DNA from: JABDQA01 sp963824415
GTDB lineage: Bacteria; Desulfobacterota; Desulfobulbia; Desulfobulbales; Desulfocapsaceae
Direction of reading: 5' to 3'
Length of the DNA stretch: 64,000 nt
Assembly: GCA_963824415.1 (NCBI GenBank)
Contig: CAWGPM010000014.1
Coordinates: 62,001 to 126,000 of the forward strand
Made by a program: the position numbers and the translations under genes. The stretch's first letter is position 1. The number at the start of each line of letters is the position of its first letter. The notes beneath the pieces are model-generated. The model saw only the letters and a program-made list of their open reading frames with translations, made no database searches and was not told the DNA's origin. Shown one piece after another: positions 17,197-25,895 of the stretch.

Positions 17197-17865
17197 TTAT
17201 TTGCCCTCACCGTATGCAGCAGCCTTCATGTTGGCAAGCTCTTTTTCGATGTCATCATCGGCGGCCAGATCATCGAACTGCTCATCGACCGGCGCCTTTC
17301 TGCCGTAATTGACCATGTCGGCCTCGGCTTCCATCCGGTCGATGCGGGTTTCCAGATGTTCGAAGCGTGCCATGGTCTCGGTGCTGTCCATCCTGCGGAT
17401 CTCTTCCTGGGCCCGCATTTTGTGGCCGGCTTTTTTGTGGCGCTGGATCAGCATGCGTTTTTTTTCTTTGGCCGAGGCGAGCTTGGTCTCAAGTTCACTG
17501 ATATCGCCTTGATACTGCTCGATCAGGGAACTGTGTTCCAGAATTTCGGGCCCGAGGCTGTCGGCCAGTTCTGCAAAACGCCGCTTTTCGATCAGAGCCT
17601 CGCGGGCCAGGTCGTCTCGTTGCTTGTTAATCGCCAGCTCGGCCCGTTTTGCCCACAGACCAATCCGCTCGCTCAGGTCATCGTGGCGGCGCTGCAGTTT
17701 TTTGCGCGAGGCAATCACGCCGGCGCAGGCCGATTTCATTTCGATCAGGGTGTCTTCCATCTCGCGGATCATCAGTTTGATCATCTTCTCCGGGTCTTCG
17801 GCCCGGTCAAGCATTGCATTGATGTTTGAACTGACGATATCTCTGAATCTGGTAAAAATACTCAT
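17197..17865 (-). CDS. pspA: Phage shock protein A
   Basis: The start at 17865 is chosen because GGAGG lies 8 bases before it and the protein then begins with the canonical amphipathic helix MSIFTRFRDIVSSNINAML. The in-frame upstream extension is not coding-like. The 222-residue PspA/IM30 protein is nearly all coiled coil and contains the EDPEKMIKLMIREMEDTL block. PspA forms ESCRT-III-like assemblies that support damaged inner membranes, and in its free form inhibits PspF. A sigma-54 promoter precedes it, and pspF is divergent. Confidence 0.95.
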   Translation of the reverse strand: MSIFTRFRDIVSSNINAMLDRAEDPEKMIKLMIREMEDTLIEMKSACAGVIASRKKLQRRHDDLSERIGLWAKRAELAINKQRDDLAREALIEKRRFAELADSLGPEILEHSSLIEQYQGDISELETKLASAKEKKRMLIQRHKKAGHKMRAQEEIRRMDSTETMARFEHLETRIDRMEAEADMVNYGRKAPVDEQFDDLAADDDIEKELANMKAAAYGEGK

Positions 17866-17912
17866 TTCATGCCTCCAAAATTGATCGGTTGGGTCTGGTT
17901 TGTCTGAGTAAA

Positions 17913-17928
17913 AGCAGGATGCGTGCCA
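17913..17928 (-). promoter_or_regulatory. Sigma-54 promoter of the pspABC operon
   Basis: Read on the minus strand the sequence is TGGCACGCATCCTGCT. It has the invariant GG and GC dinucleotides at the correct 10-base separation and deviates from the TGGCACG-N4-TTGCW consensus at one position. It is about 48 bases upstream of the pspA start. The rest of the pspA-pspF gap (17866-18215) is AT-rich and probably holds upstream activator sites for PspF and the pspF promoter. Confidence 0.88.
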
Positions 17929-18215
17929 TTTTGTTAAAAACCTAAAATATTTAATAAATACAATTCTATATAGATTCATATCTAGATTCGTATGGTGGCT
18001 AAAATTACTAAATAGTAGGTAAATATTATAAAAAATAGTATAATTTACCAATTAATGTGTTAAGAATATTGAACTGGTGTTCCCCATATATTGGGGTGCG
18101 GTATTCGGTAATCGTCTGGATTTGAAGAGCTGACAATTTTGCAACAGGCGGATCTTGAGCCATATGCTTTGTCGATTGACGAAGTGAATTGAACCCCTAA
18201 AAAACAGTTTTGACC

Positions 18216-19244
18216 ATGATTAACGCTGCATCGAATCGTACAGAGGCGCTCGGCCAGTCCGAGCCGTTTCTCGATTTTCAGGACAGTCTCTCCCAGGTGG
18301 CGCCGGTGGAGCGGCCCGTTCTGCTGCTCGGTGAACGCGGCACCGGCAAGGAGCTGGCGGCCAGGCGGCTACATTTTCTATCCGGCCGCTGGCAGGGGCC
18401 CTTTGTCACCCTGAACTGTGCGACACTCTCGCCGACGCTTATTGAATCGGAGCTTTTCGGCCATGAACGCGGTGCTTACACCGGTGCTGAGGACCGGCGG
18501 ATTGGGCGTTTCGAAGCGTCAAGCGGAGGCACTCTGTTCCTCGATGAAATAGGTACGATCCCGCTGCAGGCCCAGGAGAAGATCCTGCGGGTGGTCGAGT
18601 ACGGTTTCTTCGAACGGGTAGGCAGTTCAGCCGCGATTGAGGTCGATGTGCGGATCATCGGCGCAACCAACGCCAATTTGGTTGCCATGGCGCAACGCGG
18701 CCAGTTCAAGCAGGACCTGCTGGACCGACTCTGTTTTGAAGTGTTGGTTCTGCCTCCGCTTAGAAGCCGGGGCGAGGATATTATGCTACTGGCCCGTCAC
18801 TTCGCGGGTCGGATGGCATATGAACTTGGTATCGAAGCCGATATCAGCTTCACCGACCAGGCGATGCGGGCACTGGAGCGCTACCACTGGCCTGGCAATG
18901 TCAGGGAGCTGAAAAATGTCGTAGAGCGGGCCGTGTATCGGTCCGGCTCAGGCCGGATAGAACAGATCAGTTTCAATCCGTTCGAATCGCCCTATTTTGT
19001 CGGGCTCGATTCGGCAGAGGGGATTGAAAGCACAGCCGATGAGTCGGTGCAGCAGCGGGAAGAACTGTTGGACCTGAGCAGGGGCTTCAAGGAACTGGTC
19101 AATGCATATGAGCTGGACTTGCTTCGCCAGGCCCTTGAAACCTGCCGTTATCACCAGAAAAAGAGTGCTGCCCTGCTCGGCCTGAGCTACGATCAGTTCA
19201 GGGGGCTGCTGCGAAAATACCGCAGCGACCTCAAACGCAAATAA
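18216..19244 (+). CDS. pspF: Phage shock operon transcriptional activator PspF
   Basis: This sigma-54-dependent AAA+ activator has no N-terminal receiver domain, which is the PspF layout. The Walker A region is GERGTGKELAARRLH, the sigma-54 contact loop reads GAYTGA, Walker B is GGTLFLDEIG, and the arginine-finger region is LLDRL. The C-terminal Fis-type helix-turn-helix is KKSAALLGLSYDQFRGLL. The ATG at 18216 is preferred over an in-frame TTG two codons upstream, giving 342 residues. It drives the divergent pspA promoter, and PspA binding inhibits it in characterised systems. It ends 15 bases before the convergent ynjF-like gene. Confidence 0.94.
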   Translation: MINAASNRTEALGQSEPFLDFQDSLSQVAPVERPVLLLGERGTGKELAARRLHFLSGRWQGPFVTLNCATLSPTLIESELFGHERGAYTGAEDRRIGRFEASSGGTLFLDEIGTIPLQAQEKILRVVEYGFFERVGSSAAIEVDVRIIGATNANLVAMAQRGQFKQDLLDRLCFEVLVLPPLRSRGEDIMLLARHFAGRMAYELGIEADISFTDQAMRALERYHWPGNVRELKNVVERAVYRSGSGRIEQISFNPFESPYFVGLDSAEGIESTADESVQQREELLDLSRGFKELVNAYELDLLRQALETCRYHQKKSAALLGLSYDQFRGLLRKYRSDLKRK

Positions 19245-19259
19245 TTTTTGCTACGAGAC

Positions 19260-19865
19260 TCAGCGCAGCACCAGGTAGCCGTAAATGATACGCACGGCGG
19301 CGGCACACAGGCAGATCGCAGCAAAGAGCCAGGCCAGGATGGGAAAAAACGACGGAAAAAGACAGAACAGAGCCATAAAGATTACGGTCTCGGTGCCCTC
19401 CGCCAGTCCGCCCAGATAGTAAAAACCTTTGTTCGGCAGCCGCAGACTGGTCAGTGAGCGCCGCTCGGCCAGGATTGCAAAGGCCAGAAAGCTTGCGCCG
19501 GTGCCGACGAAGGTGAAGATCAACGCGGCTGCAGGCAGCGCATTGTTTTGGGGATCGGCCAGGGCAAAGGCAAACACAATCGCCGAATAGAAAATAAAGT
19601 CGAGCACGATATCGAGATAGGCTCCTCGGTCGGTTGCCCGGCTTAACCGGGCCAGCGGCCCGTCGATGCCGTCGCCCAGCCGGTTGAGCAGAATCAGGAG
19701 CAGGCCGAAGAAATAATATTCGAAGGCGATGCAGCACGCGCCCAGCAGACCTAGCAAAAAGGCGGCGATGGTGACCTGATCTGGGCGCACACCCAGTCCT
19801 GCCAGAAATCGGGCACTTCTCTGCAGGAGCGGGTCAAGCAGGCGCAGGCTAAGGCGATCGAGCAT
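19260..19865 (-). CDS. ynjF: CDP-alcohol phosphatidyltransferase-family membrane protein, YnjF-like
   Basis: The 201-residue protein carries the CDP-alcohol phosphotransferase signature as DGPLARLSRATDRGAYLD followed by IVLD, with the aspartates that bind metal and CDP. As in E. coli YnjF the spacer after AR is 7 rather than the usual 8 residues. It also has the YnjF-like blocks FVGTGASFLAFAI and FYYLGGLAEGTET. About six membrane segments are predicted. It is the last gene of a leftward ynjB-ynjC-ynjD-ynjF set. The product of the reaction is not known for this subfamily. Confidence 0.88.
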   Translation of the reverse strand: MLDRLSLRLLDPLLQRSARFLAGLGVRPDQVTIAAFLLGLLGACCIAFEYYFFGLLLILLNRLGDGIDGPLARLSRATDRGAYLDIVLDFIFYSAIVFAFALADPQNNALPAAALIFTFVGTGASFLAFAILAERRSLTSLRLPNKGFYYLGGLAEGTETVIFMALFCLFPSFFPILAWLFAAICLCAAAVRIIYGYLVLR

Positions 19866-19876
19866 AGGGAGTCCTC

Positions 19877-20506
19877 TCAGGTTGATTTGAGCTCGATCAC
19901 GGTGCCACCCGGGGCGTCGGCTCGATCGTGCGTAACCAGCAGTGCCGGAATGTTCATTCGGGTGATCTGTTCAAAGACAAACTCACGCATCGCGCTGCGC
20001 AATTGCTGGTCGAGTTTGCTGAACGGTTCATCGAGCAGAATCGCCTCCGGTTCGGCCAGCAGTGCCCGCAGCAGGCTGACCCGGGCCTTCTGCCCGCCGG
20101 AGAGGGTGGCGATATCACGTCTTTCAAAACCGCTAAGCCCGGCCGCACCAAGCGTTGCGGCGACCTTCTTTTTCTTCTGGTCTCTACTCATTGCCTGGGG
20201 CAGCCCAAAGGCCATATTGCCGAAAACATCGAGATGGGGAAAGAGCAGATCGTCCTGAAACAGGATGCCGACCCGGCGGGCTTCCATGGGCACCCCATTG
20301 AGCTGCCTGCCGTTGAGATCGATTGTTCCTGACAGCCTGAAGTCCGGCTCGAGCATACCGCAGACCGCCGCCAGCAGGGTCGATTTGCCGCAGCCCGAAG
20401 GTCCCATTACGGTGGCTATCTCGCCGGGGGCCACCTGCAGGCTCAGCGGTGCAAACAGCTCGGTGGAGTGAAAGGCAATCGCCACACGCTCAAGGGTTAA
20501 AGACAT
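19877..20506 (-). CDS. ynjD: ABC transporter ATP-binding protein, YnjD-like
   Basis: The 209-residue ATPase has a complete nucleotide-binding domain: Walker A GPSGCGKSTLL (~residue 35), Q-loop GILFQDDLLFPHL, signature LSGGQKARVSLLRALL, Walker B AILLDEPFSKLD and switch His in LVTHDRAD. It lacks the C-terminal extension of the larger sulfate/spermidine-type ATPases. It serves the YnjC-like permease encoded just upstream (17-base gap) and is followed 11 bases later by ynjF. Substrate of the ynj system is undetermined. Confidence 0.92.
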   Translation of the reverse strand: MSLTLERVAIAFHSTELFAPLSLQVAPGEIATVMGPSGCGKSTLLAAVCGMLEPDFRLSGTIDLNGRQLNGVPMEARRVGILFQDDLLFPHLDVFGNMAFGLPQAMSRDQKKKKVAATLGAAGLSGFERRDIATLSGGQKARVSLLRALLAEPEAILLDEPFSKLDQQLRSAMREFVFEQITRMNIPALLVTHDRADAPGGTVIELKST

Positions 20507-20523
20507 AACCTGGTTGCTGCAGT

Positions 20524-22233
20524 TCAGTTCTGCATTTTTGTTCGATTTTTAAACATTGTGGCCGGCAGCAGGATGGCCGCAAGATAGAAACACAGGGGCA
20601 GGATAAACTGGCCCAGCGCATAGACAGCGATGATTCTTCGGTCCGAGCCGCTGGCAATGCTGACGGTCTCGGTGGTCATGGTGGCGAACCTGCCGGCTCC
20701 AACATACAGGGTGGGCAGGTATTGTGCAATGGAGACGGAAAAACCGACCGCGAGACTGAACAGCACCGGTTTGATCAGCATAATCAGTTTGATCTGAAAG
20801 AAGCTGCGGACTTCGCTGTTGCACAGGGTCACCGCCACCGAGCTGAAGCGCTGGTCGTAGCTGCGATAGTGGTTGGCCAGGGTGAGAAACACGTAGGGCA
20901 GTACGAAGACCAGATGTATCCAGATCAGGCTGATCCAGCGGCCTTCAAGGTGCAGGGCGATCAGGATGAGCTGGATGCCGAACAGAAAACCGATCTGGGG
21001 GATAAGCAGGGGCAGATAGATGATCCAGAGTGAACGCTGGCTGATCGAGGGCAGCCTGGTTCTGGCCAGGTAGCGCTCGTTTTCAAAACAGCCGATCACC
21101 AGGACTGCTGCGATCAGGCCGCTGGCCAGGGCGGTCAGGGCACTGGTGGTAAGGGGTTGAACCAGCTGCTCCAGGGTTCTGGACCAGGCTGACAGGCTGA
21201 AGCCGTCTGGCAAAACGTCAGGAAAGCGCCAGCTCCGGGCGATTGACCACAAAACAAGGGCGCACAGGCTGAGCAGGTTGATGCCCAGTAGAATGGCCGC
21301 GCAAAGCGGACCGGTCGAAACCAGCGGGTCCAGCAGCGAGGTGCGACTGCCGCTGAGTATCCGGGCAGAACCCACTCGTTTGATGAGCCTTTCGGCTGCC
21401 AGCGCGCCAACAATCAGGGCCAGGGTGAGCAGCAGAAGCAGGACCGCGCCGGCGGCGCCTACCAGCCGGCTGGACAGATTGGCGTTGTTGAACCAGCGGT
21501 CGATCAGCACGGACAGGGTCGGGGGGGTGGACGGGCCGATAATGACGGCCAGATCGACGACGGACAGCGAATAGGCCAGCACCGCAAGCACCGGAAGCCG
21601 CAGCATCGGGTAGAGCTGGGGAATGATGAGCCTGGTCCATATTCTCAGGCGCCGGTAGCCCAGGCTGCGGCCGACCCAGATGATCCGCCTTACGTCGAGA
21701 CGGTTGAGGCCGCTAAATATCATCAGCAGCAGAAACGGGGTTTCTTTGCATACCATGGTCAAGGTCAGGCTTATGGCCCAGGGATCGCCCGCGGTGATCC
21801 AGCCGGGCGGGTAGTCGAAACCGCTGGGAAACGGAGACACCAGCCTGATCAGCCAGCCGCTTGGTGCGATAAGAAAGATGAAACCGACGGCGAATGCCGC
21901 ATGGGGCAGCGCCAGCAAAGGCGCCATGTTGATTTCGACAATTCGCCAGAGCCGGGAGTTATAGGAAGTGATGGCCAGCCACAGCGATAAACCAAGAGAG
22001 ATGAGGGTTGCCGCAATGGCCGAAAACAGCGTCGAGCGCAGTGCCCCGGGCAGGCTCGGATGATCCAGCAGCCGGACAAACGGCTCCAGGCTGAACTGGT
22101 CGGCACCAACCGCAGGCAGGTAGCCGAAGGCGGGCAGCCAGGTGAAGAGCAGTCCGACCAGGATCGGCAGCAGAAATACCGTCATGGTCAGGTAGGGAAA
22201 ATATCTCAGACGACTTCGCCTGGGCTGGTTCAT
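20524..22233 (-). CDS. ynjC: ABC transporter permease, fused two-domain, YnjC-like
   Basis: The start at 22233 lies 10 bases after the ynjB stop and opens with a cytoplasmic stretch MNQPRRSRLRYFPYL before the first membrane helix. A longer frame would overlap ynjB. The 569-residue protein contains about 12 membrane helices and two binding-protein-dependent permease modules in tandem, each with an EAA-type loop (first near LGYRRLRIWTRLIIPQ, second near LCNSEVRSFFQIKLI). Such fused permeases occur in iron(III) and thiamin importers and in E. coli YnjC. It forms an importer with YnjB and YnjD. Confidence 0.9.
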   Translation of the reverse strand: MNQPRRSRLRYFPYLTMTVFLLPILVGLLFTWLPAFGYLPAVGADQFSLEPFVRLLDHPSLPGALRSTLFSAIAATLISLGLSLWLAITSYNSRLWRIVEINMAPLLALPHAAFAVGFIFLIAPSGWLIRLVSPFPSGFDYPPGWITAGDPWAISLTLTMVCKETPFLLLMIFSGLNRLDVRRIIWVGRSLGYRRLRIWTRLIIPQLYPMLRLPVLAVLAYSLSVVDLAVIIGPSTPPTLSVLIDRWFNNANLSSRLVGAAGAVLLLLLTLALIVGALAAERLIKRVGSARILSGSRTSLLDPLVSTGPLCAAILLGINLLSLCALVLWSIARSWRFPDVLPDGFSLSAWSRTLEQLVQPLTTSALTALASGLIAAVLVIGCFENERYLARTRLPSISQRSLWIIYLPLLIPQIGFLFGIQLILIALHLEGRWISLIWIHLVFVLPYVFLTLANHYRSYDQRFSSVAVTLCNSEVRSFFQIKLIMLIKPVLFSLAVGFSVSIAQYLPTLYVGAGRFATMTTETVSIASGSDRRIIAVYALGQFILPLCFYLAAILLPATMFKNRTKMQN

Positions 22234-22243
22234 GCCAACATTC

Positions 22244-23455
22244 TCACCGTGCGTATCGCCTCTGCCACTCTTTTTCGATTGCATCGACCCAGGAGGCGTG
22301 CGGTTCGAGCAGCACGCTGCCCAGCTCTTCCGGCCCCAGGGTTGCAATACCCTGCGGAACCTGCTCGAAGCGTTTTCTCTCGGCTGGGCTGAGTTTGGTC
22401 AGCGCCAGTACGGTGGGATCCCCCCATACGGAAGGATCGCTCTTGCGTGCCTGGGCCTCGGGTGAGAGCAGGAAATCGGCCAAGACCAGCGCCCCTTCCC
22501 TGGCACTGCTGTTGAAAGGGATCGCCACGAAATGGGTATTGCCGATGGTGCCTCCCCGATGCACATAGGTTCTGATGCTTTCGGGCAGTTCACCGGTGGC
22601 AATGGCGTTGCTCGCTTCTGCTGGATTGAAGCTCAGCGAAATGAAGATTTCCTTGTCATTGAGCAGCCGCTTCATCTCGGGTGCACTGCTGGGCTGCGCT
22701 TTGCCGCTGCGCCAGAGCTGCGGGTGCAGGGCATCGAGATAGTCCCAGAGCGGCGCCGTCACCTGCTCGAAGCTGCTGGTCTCAACGGGCTGGTACAGGG
22801 CCTCGGGCTCGTCAGTCAGTTCCAGCAGGGCCTGCTTGATAAAGGTCGTGCCATAGAAATCGGGCGGGGCCGGATAGGTGAAGCGGCCCGGGTTTTGCCG
22901 GCAGAAGTCGAGCAGTTCTGCCATCGAGGCCGGCGGGCTGGTCACCACCTCTGAGTCATAGAGAAAAACCAGTTGCGCCATTCCCCAGGGCGCCTCCTGG
23001 TGCTCGACCGGCACGGTGAAGTCGAACAGGGTGGAGGGCTTGTTTTCGGTATCGACAAGGCCGTAATTGGGCAGCAACTGGGTATATGGCTCCAGAAGCA
23101 GGCCGTTTTCTTTCATCGCCTGGAAATTCTCGCCGTTGATCCACATCAGGTCGACGCTGCCGCCGCTGGATCTGCCGGCGCTCTTTTCCGCCAGAATTCT
23201 GCTGACCACATCACCGATATCACTCACCTTGACATGCGTGACGGTGACGCCATAGCGCTCCCGGACCTGGTCGCCGGCCCAGCGGATATATGCGTTGATG
23301 ACTTCCGAGCCGCCCCAGCCATTGAAGTAGACGGTCTGCCCCTGGGCCCGTGCCAGAATATCCTGCCAGGTCTCCTGGTCGGCCGCGCGGCTGTCTGAAT
23401 TAATGGTGAGCAGAAACATGCAGCAGAAAAGTTGAACGACTCTGATAGGTGCCAT
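22244..23455 (-). CDS. ynjB: ABC transporter periplasmic solute-binding protein, YnjB-like
   Basis: The ATG at 23455 gives a signal peptide (MAPIRVVQLFCCMFLLTI, cleavage near SRA) and a 403-residue extracellular solute-binding protein. An in-frame extension upstream lacks any signal. Recognisable blocks are VYFNGWGGSEVINAYIRWA at the mature N-terminus and DLMWINGENFQAMKENGLL, as in YnjB and distantly in thiamin/iron/polyamine binding proteins. It heads the ynjBCDF operon. The 330-base gap to the next gene (23456-23787) shows no gene and should hold divergent promoters. Confidence 0.9.
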   Translation of the reverse strand: MAPIRVVQLFCCMFLLTINSDSRAADQETWQDILARAQGQTVYFNGWGGSEVINAYIRWAGDQVRERYGVTVTHVKVSDIGDVVSRILAEKSAGRSSGGSVDLMWINGENFQAMKENGLLLEPYTQLLPNYGLVDTENKPSTLFDFTVPVEHQEAPWGMAQLVFLYDSEVVTSPPASMAELLDFCRQNPGRFTYPAPPDFYGTTFIKQALLELTDEPEALYQPVETSSFEQVTAPLWDYLDALHPQLWRSGKAQPSSAPEMKRLLNDKEIFISLSFNPAEASNAIATGELPESIRTYVHRGGTIGNTHFVAIPFNSSAREGALVLADFLLSPEAQARKSDPSVWGDPTVLALTKLSPAERKRFEQVPQGIATLGPEELGSVLLEPHASWVDAIEKEWQRRYAR

Positions 23456-23787
23456 AAGCGTTAAAGCCTCGTGGTTCAGCCAGGTATTGATAAACAAGGA
23501 AGAAGAACGCAACTGATACCACGTTTGACCCTGGCGCGCAACGCTCGAAGGAATCTGATAGGGTCTGCCAGCGCTAGGGGGCGGGCCAGGCAGCCAATGC
23601 GTTTGACAGGGCCGCATGTGGGCACTATTATCCTGACTATCGCCCACTGTCACCAACGGGCATCACAGGCTGGTGGTCAGATTCACCAGGCGCCGGAGTA
23701 GCGGCGCGAAGGAATTATACAAAAATACAGGATCGCGGGTTTGTCACTAAAACCGCCGTTTTCAACCACAGATCAAGAGGCTGGCCC

Positions 23788-24642
23788 ATGCGCTGGAAAG
23801 ATGGTCGCAGAAGCGACAATATTGAAGACAGAAGAGGAGTACGCTTGTCCGGCAAGGCCAAAGGCGGCGGGCTCGCTATTCTCATCCTTGCCCTGGTGGG
23901 TATGTATTTTGGCATAGATCCGTCGATCATCCTGCAGCAGGGGGCCAATCTCGGCACCACTTCGGTGGAGCAGCAGCAGTATACGCCGACCGAGGCCGAG
24001 AATGAACTGGCTGACTTCGTCTCGGTCGTTCTGGCGGACACCGAAGATACCTGGAACGCTATGTTCAGCCAGGCTGGCGGCCGCTATGACCCACCGGTGC
24101 TGGTGCTTTTTTCCGGTGCGGTTGAGTCTGCCTGCGGCTTCGCCCAGGCGGCCATGGGGCCGTTTTATTGTCCGGCTGATCAAAAAGTCTATATCGATCT
24201 CGGGTTTTACCAGGATCTCAGAACGAAGATGGGTGCGCCCGGTGATTTCGCCCAGGCCTACGTCGTTGCCCACGAGATCGGCCATCACGTGCAGAACCTG
24301 CTGGGCATCAGTGACAAGGTCCATGCCATGCGCAGCAGGTTGTCTCAAAGCGATTTTAACAAGCTCTCCGTCAGGCTCGAACTCCAGGCCGACTGTTTTT
24401 CGGGGCTCTGGGCCAATCACGCCGACCGAACCCGGCACATTCTGGAGCGCGGCGATATCGAGGAAGCACTCAACGCCGCTTCGATGATTGGAGATGACCG
24501 ACTCCAGAAACAGGCCAGGGGATATGTGACTCCCGATTCTTTCACCCACGGCAGTTCAGAACAGCGGGTTCGCTGGTTCACCACCGGGCTGCAGTCCGGT
24601 GATCTCGAGGCCTGCGATACCTTCAATGCGGCTGCGCTTTAG
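23788..24642 (+). CDS. ypfJ: Putative neutral zinc metallopeptidase, YpfJ-like
   Basis: The 284-residue protein starts MRWKDGRRSDNIEDRRG, a conserved basic N-terminus, followed by one membrane anchor (GLAILILALVGMYFGI) and an exported catalytic domain. The zinc site is VVAHEIGHHVQNLLG (HExxH) with the downstream ELQADCFSGLWANHA block that supplies the third ligand. YpfJ family proteins are widespread and poorly characterised, probably membrane-anchored periplasmic peptidases. A terminator follows immediately. Confidence 0.92.
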   Translation: MRWKDGRRSDNIEDRRGVRLSGKAKGGGLAILILALVGMYFGIDPSIILQQGANLGTTSVEQQQYTPTEAENELADFVSVVLADTEDTWNAMFSQAGGRYDPPVLVLFSGAVESACGFAQAAMGPFYCPADQKVYIDLGFYQDLRTKMGAPGDFAQAYVVAHEIGHHVQNLLGISDKVHAMRSRLSQSDFNKLSVRLELQADCFSGLWANHADRTRHILERGDIEEALNAASMIGDDRLQKQARGYVTPDSFTHGSSEQRVRWFTTGLQSGDLEACDTFNAAAL

Positions 24643-24655
24643 ATAGCTTTTTCCG

Positions 24656-24692
24656 GCGCCCTGGGCGATTACGCAGGGCGCGTCATTTTTTC
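24656..24692 (+). terminator. Rho-independent terminator after the metallopeptidase gene
   Basis: GCGCCCTG (24656-24663) pairs with CAGGGCGC (24674-24681), followed by a T-rich tract from 24686. Confidence 0.75.
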
Positions 24693-24809
24693 TGTCATAG
24701 CTGTTTCTATTTCCGCAGACCCGCAGAATTCCATTGATTTCCAGGATGCCCGTGTTAAATAAATAGGGGGAGAAATGAGCAGTTCAACATGGAACAAAAA
24801 GGAGAAGCT

Positions 24810-25256
24810 ATGGCACGGGTAATGATCGCGTATTTCAGCAGGACCGGAATTACTGAGAAAATGGCACAGTATATCGCCGAGGGATTACGTATGGCCGGGT
24901 GCGAGGTTGAGCTGGCCAGTGTGTCGAAGGTGAACAGTGACGCCGAGATAATAGGCTATGACGGTTATGTGTTTGGTTGTCCGACCTATCATAAAGATAT
25001 GACCAACAATATGAAGCAGTTTCTGTTTCTGTCCGAACGGGCAAACCTGATCGGCAAGATCGGCGGTGCTTTCGGATCCCACACCCACAGCGGTGAAGCG
25101 GCGCCGATGATCTATGAAACCATGCAGCATGTCTTCAAAATGGATATGACCAGCCTTGGGCCGCTCAACCTGACAGAAGAGATGGTCAAAACCGATGAAG
25201 GGGCAAAGGCCTGCCAGCAGTATGGCAAAGCCGTCGGCGAGATGTTCCCCGGCTGA
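24810..25256 (+). CDS. Flavodoxin/WrbA-type FMN protein
   Basis: The ATG at 24810 follows AAAAAGGAGAAGCT and begins MARVMIAYFSRTGITEKMAQ, which carries the FMN phosphate-binding loop (SRTGIT) of flavodoxins. An in-frame ATG 21 bases upstream is less well placed. At 148 residues it matches short-chain flavodoxin or a compact WrbA-like quinone reductase. GCPTYHKDMTNNMKQFL and FGSHTHSGEA are the WrbA-like second and third flavin loops. It could serve as an electron carrier or NAD(P)H:quinone reductase. It is a single-gene unit closed by a terminator. Confidence 0.85.
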   Translation: MARVMIAYFSRTGITEKMAQYIAEGLRMAGCEVELASVSKVNSDAEIIGYDGYVFGCPTYHKDMTNNMKQFLFLSERANLIGKIGGAFGSHTHSGEAAPMIYETMQHVFKMDMTSLGPLNLTEEMVKTDEGAKACQQYGKAVGEMFPG

Positions 25257-25289
25257 GCGCAACTGCCGCCTAGCGCATTATACAACAAT

Positions 25290-25337
25290 ACAGCCCGGTT
25301 TGGGTCCAGAAGCGGACTTGAGCCGGGCTGTTTTCTT
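25290..25337 (+). terminator. Rho-independent terminator after the flavodoxin gene
   Basis: ACAGCCCGG (25290-25298) pairs with CCGGGCTGT (25323-25331); an inner GTCC/GGAC stem extends the hairpin, and TTTTCTTT follows. Confidence 0.8.
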
Positions 25338-25895
25338 TGCCGGTTTCACACCACAATTTTCAAGTATTTCTTACGGCTTCCTGATTAAATCCTAATCTTC
25401 GTCTGTTCTCCTGTGTCTGCCTGCTGGATTTGTATTTATTCAGCCATTTATCAACTCGCCCGAAGGGTGGGAAATGCTGTCTTTTCATCATTGATTCTAA
25501 AGGGTACAAACTGTGTTGTTCCCATAATTGTGTAACCTTAGAACAAACTTTTGATATTGTTCAGAGAATAATAGTCTTTGTTGTTTTTCCATGAACGTCA
25601 GGCTGACAGCTCGAAGTGAGGAGATAACCCGATAAGTAGCACGATCCTGGAAGTTGCAATGCATCTCTGGTGCGTATCAGATACGTCGCAGAAGCAGCGT
25701 CTGATGCGCAGATTTCTTAAAAACATGGTGAGCTCACCTCAATAAATGATTTCTTAGGTTTTCTGGCGGACGAATTCAATATCGAAAAATGTCGTGAAAA
25801 GAAGCCTGTAGACAGAACCGGGCTCGATGGGTAACATGCAGGCAAATTTTGTGATGCGACCTTCACCGCGTCGCCACCTGCTATCGAGAGCCTCT
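25332..25895. other. Long gene-free leader before ppk2 with a hairpin
   Basis: No coding frame is convincing across this 560-base stretch. An 11-bp hairpin with one G-U pair is formed by TGCGTATCAGA (25671-25681) and TCTGATGCGCA (25700-25710). At 25590 there is a 20-base stretch similar to an arm of the inverted repeat at 12001-12131. It is probably the promoter and 5' untranslated region of ppk2. Confidence 0.35.
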
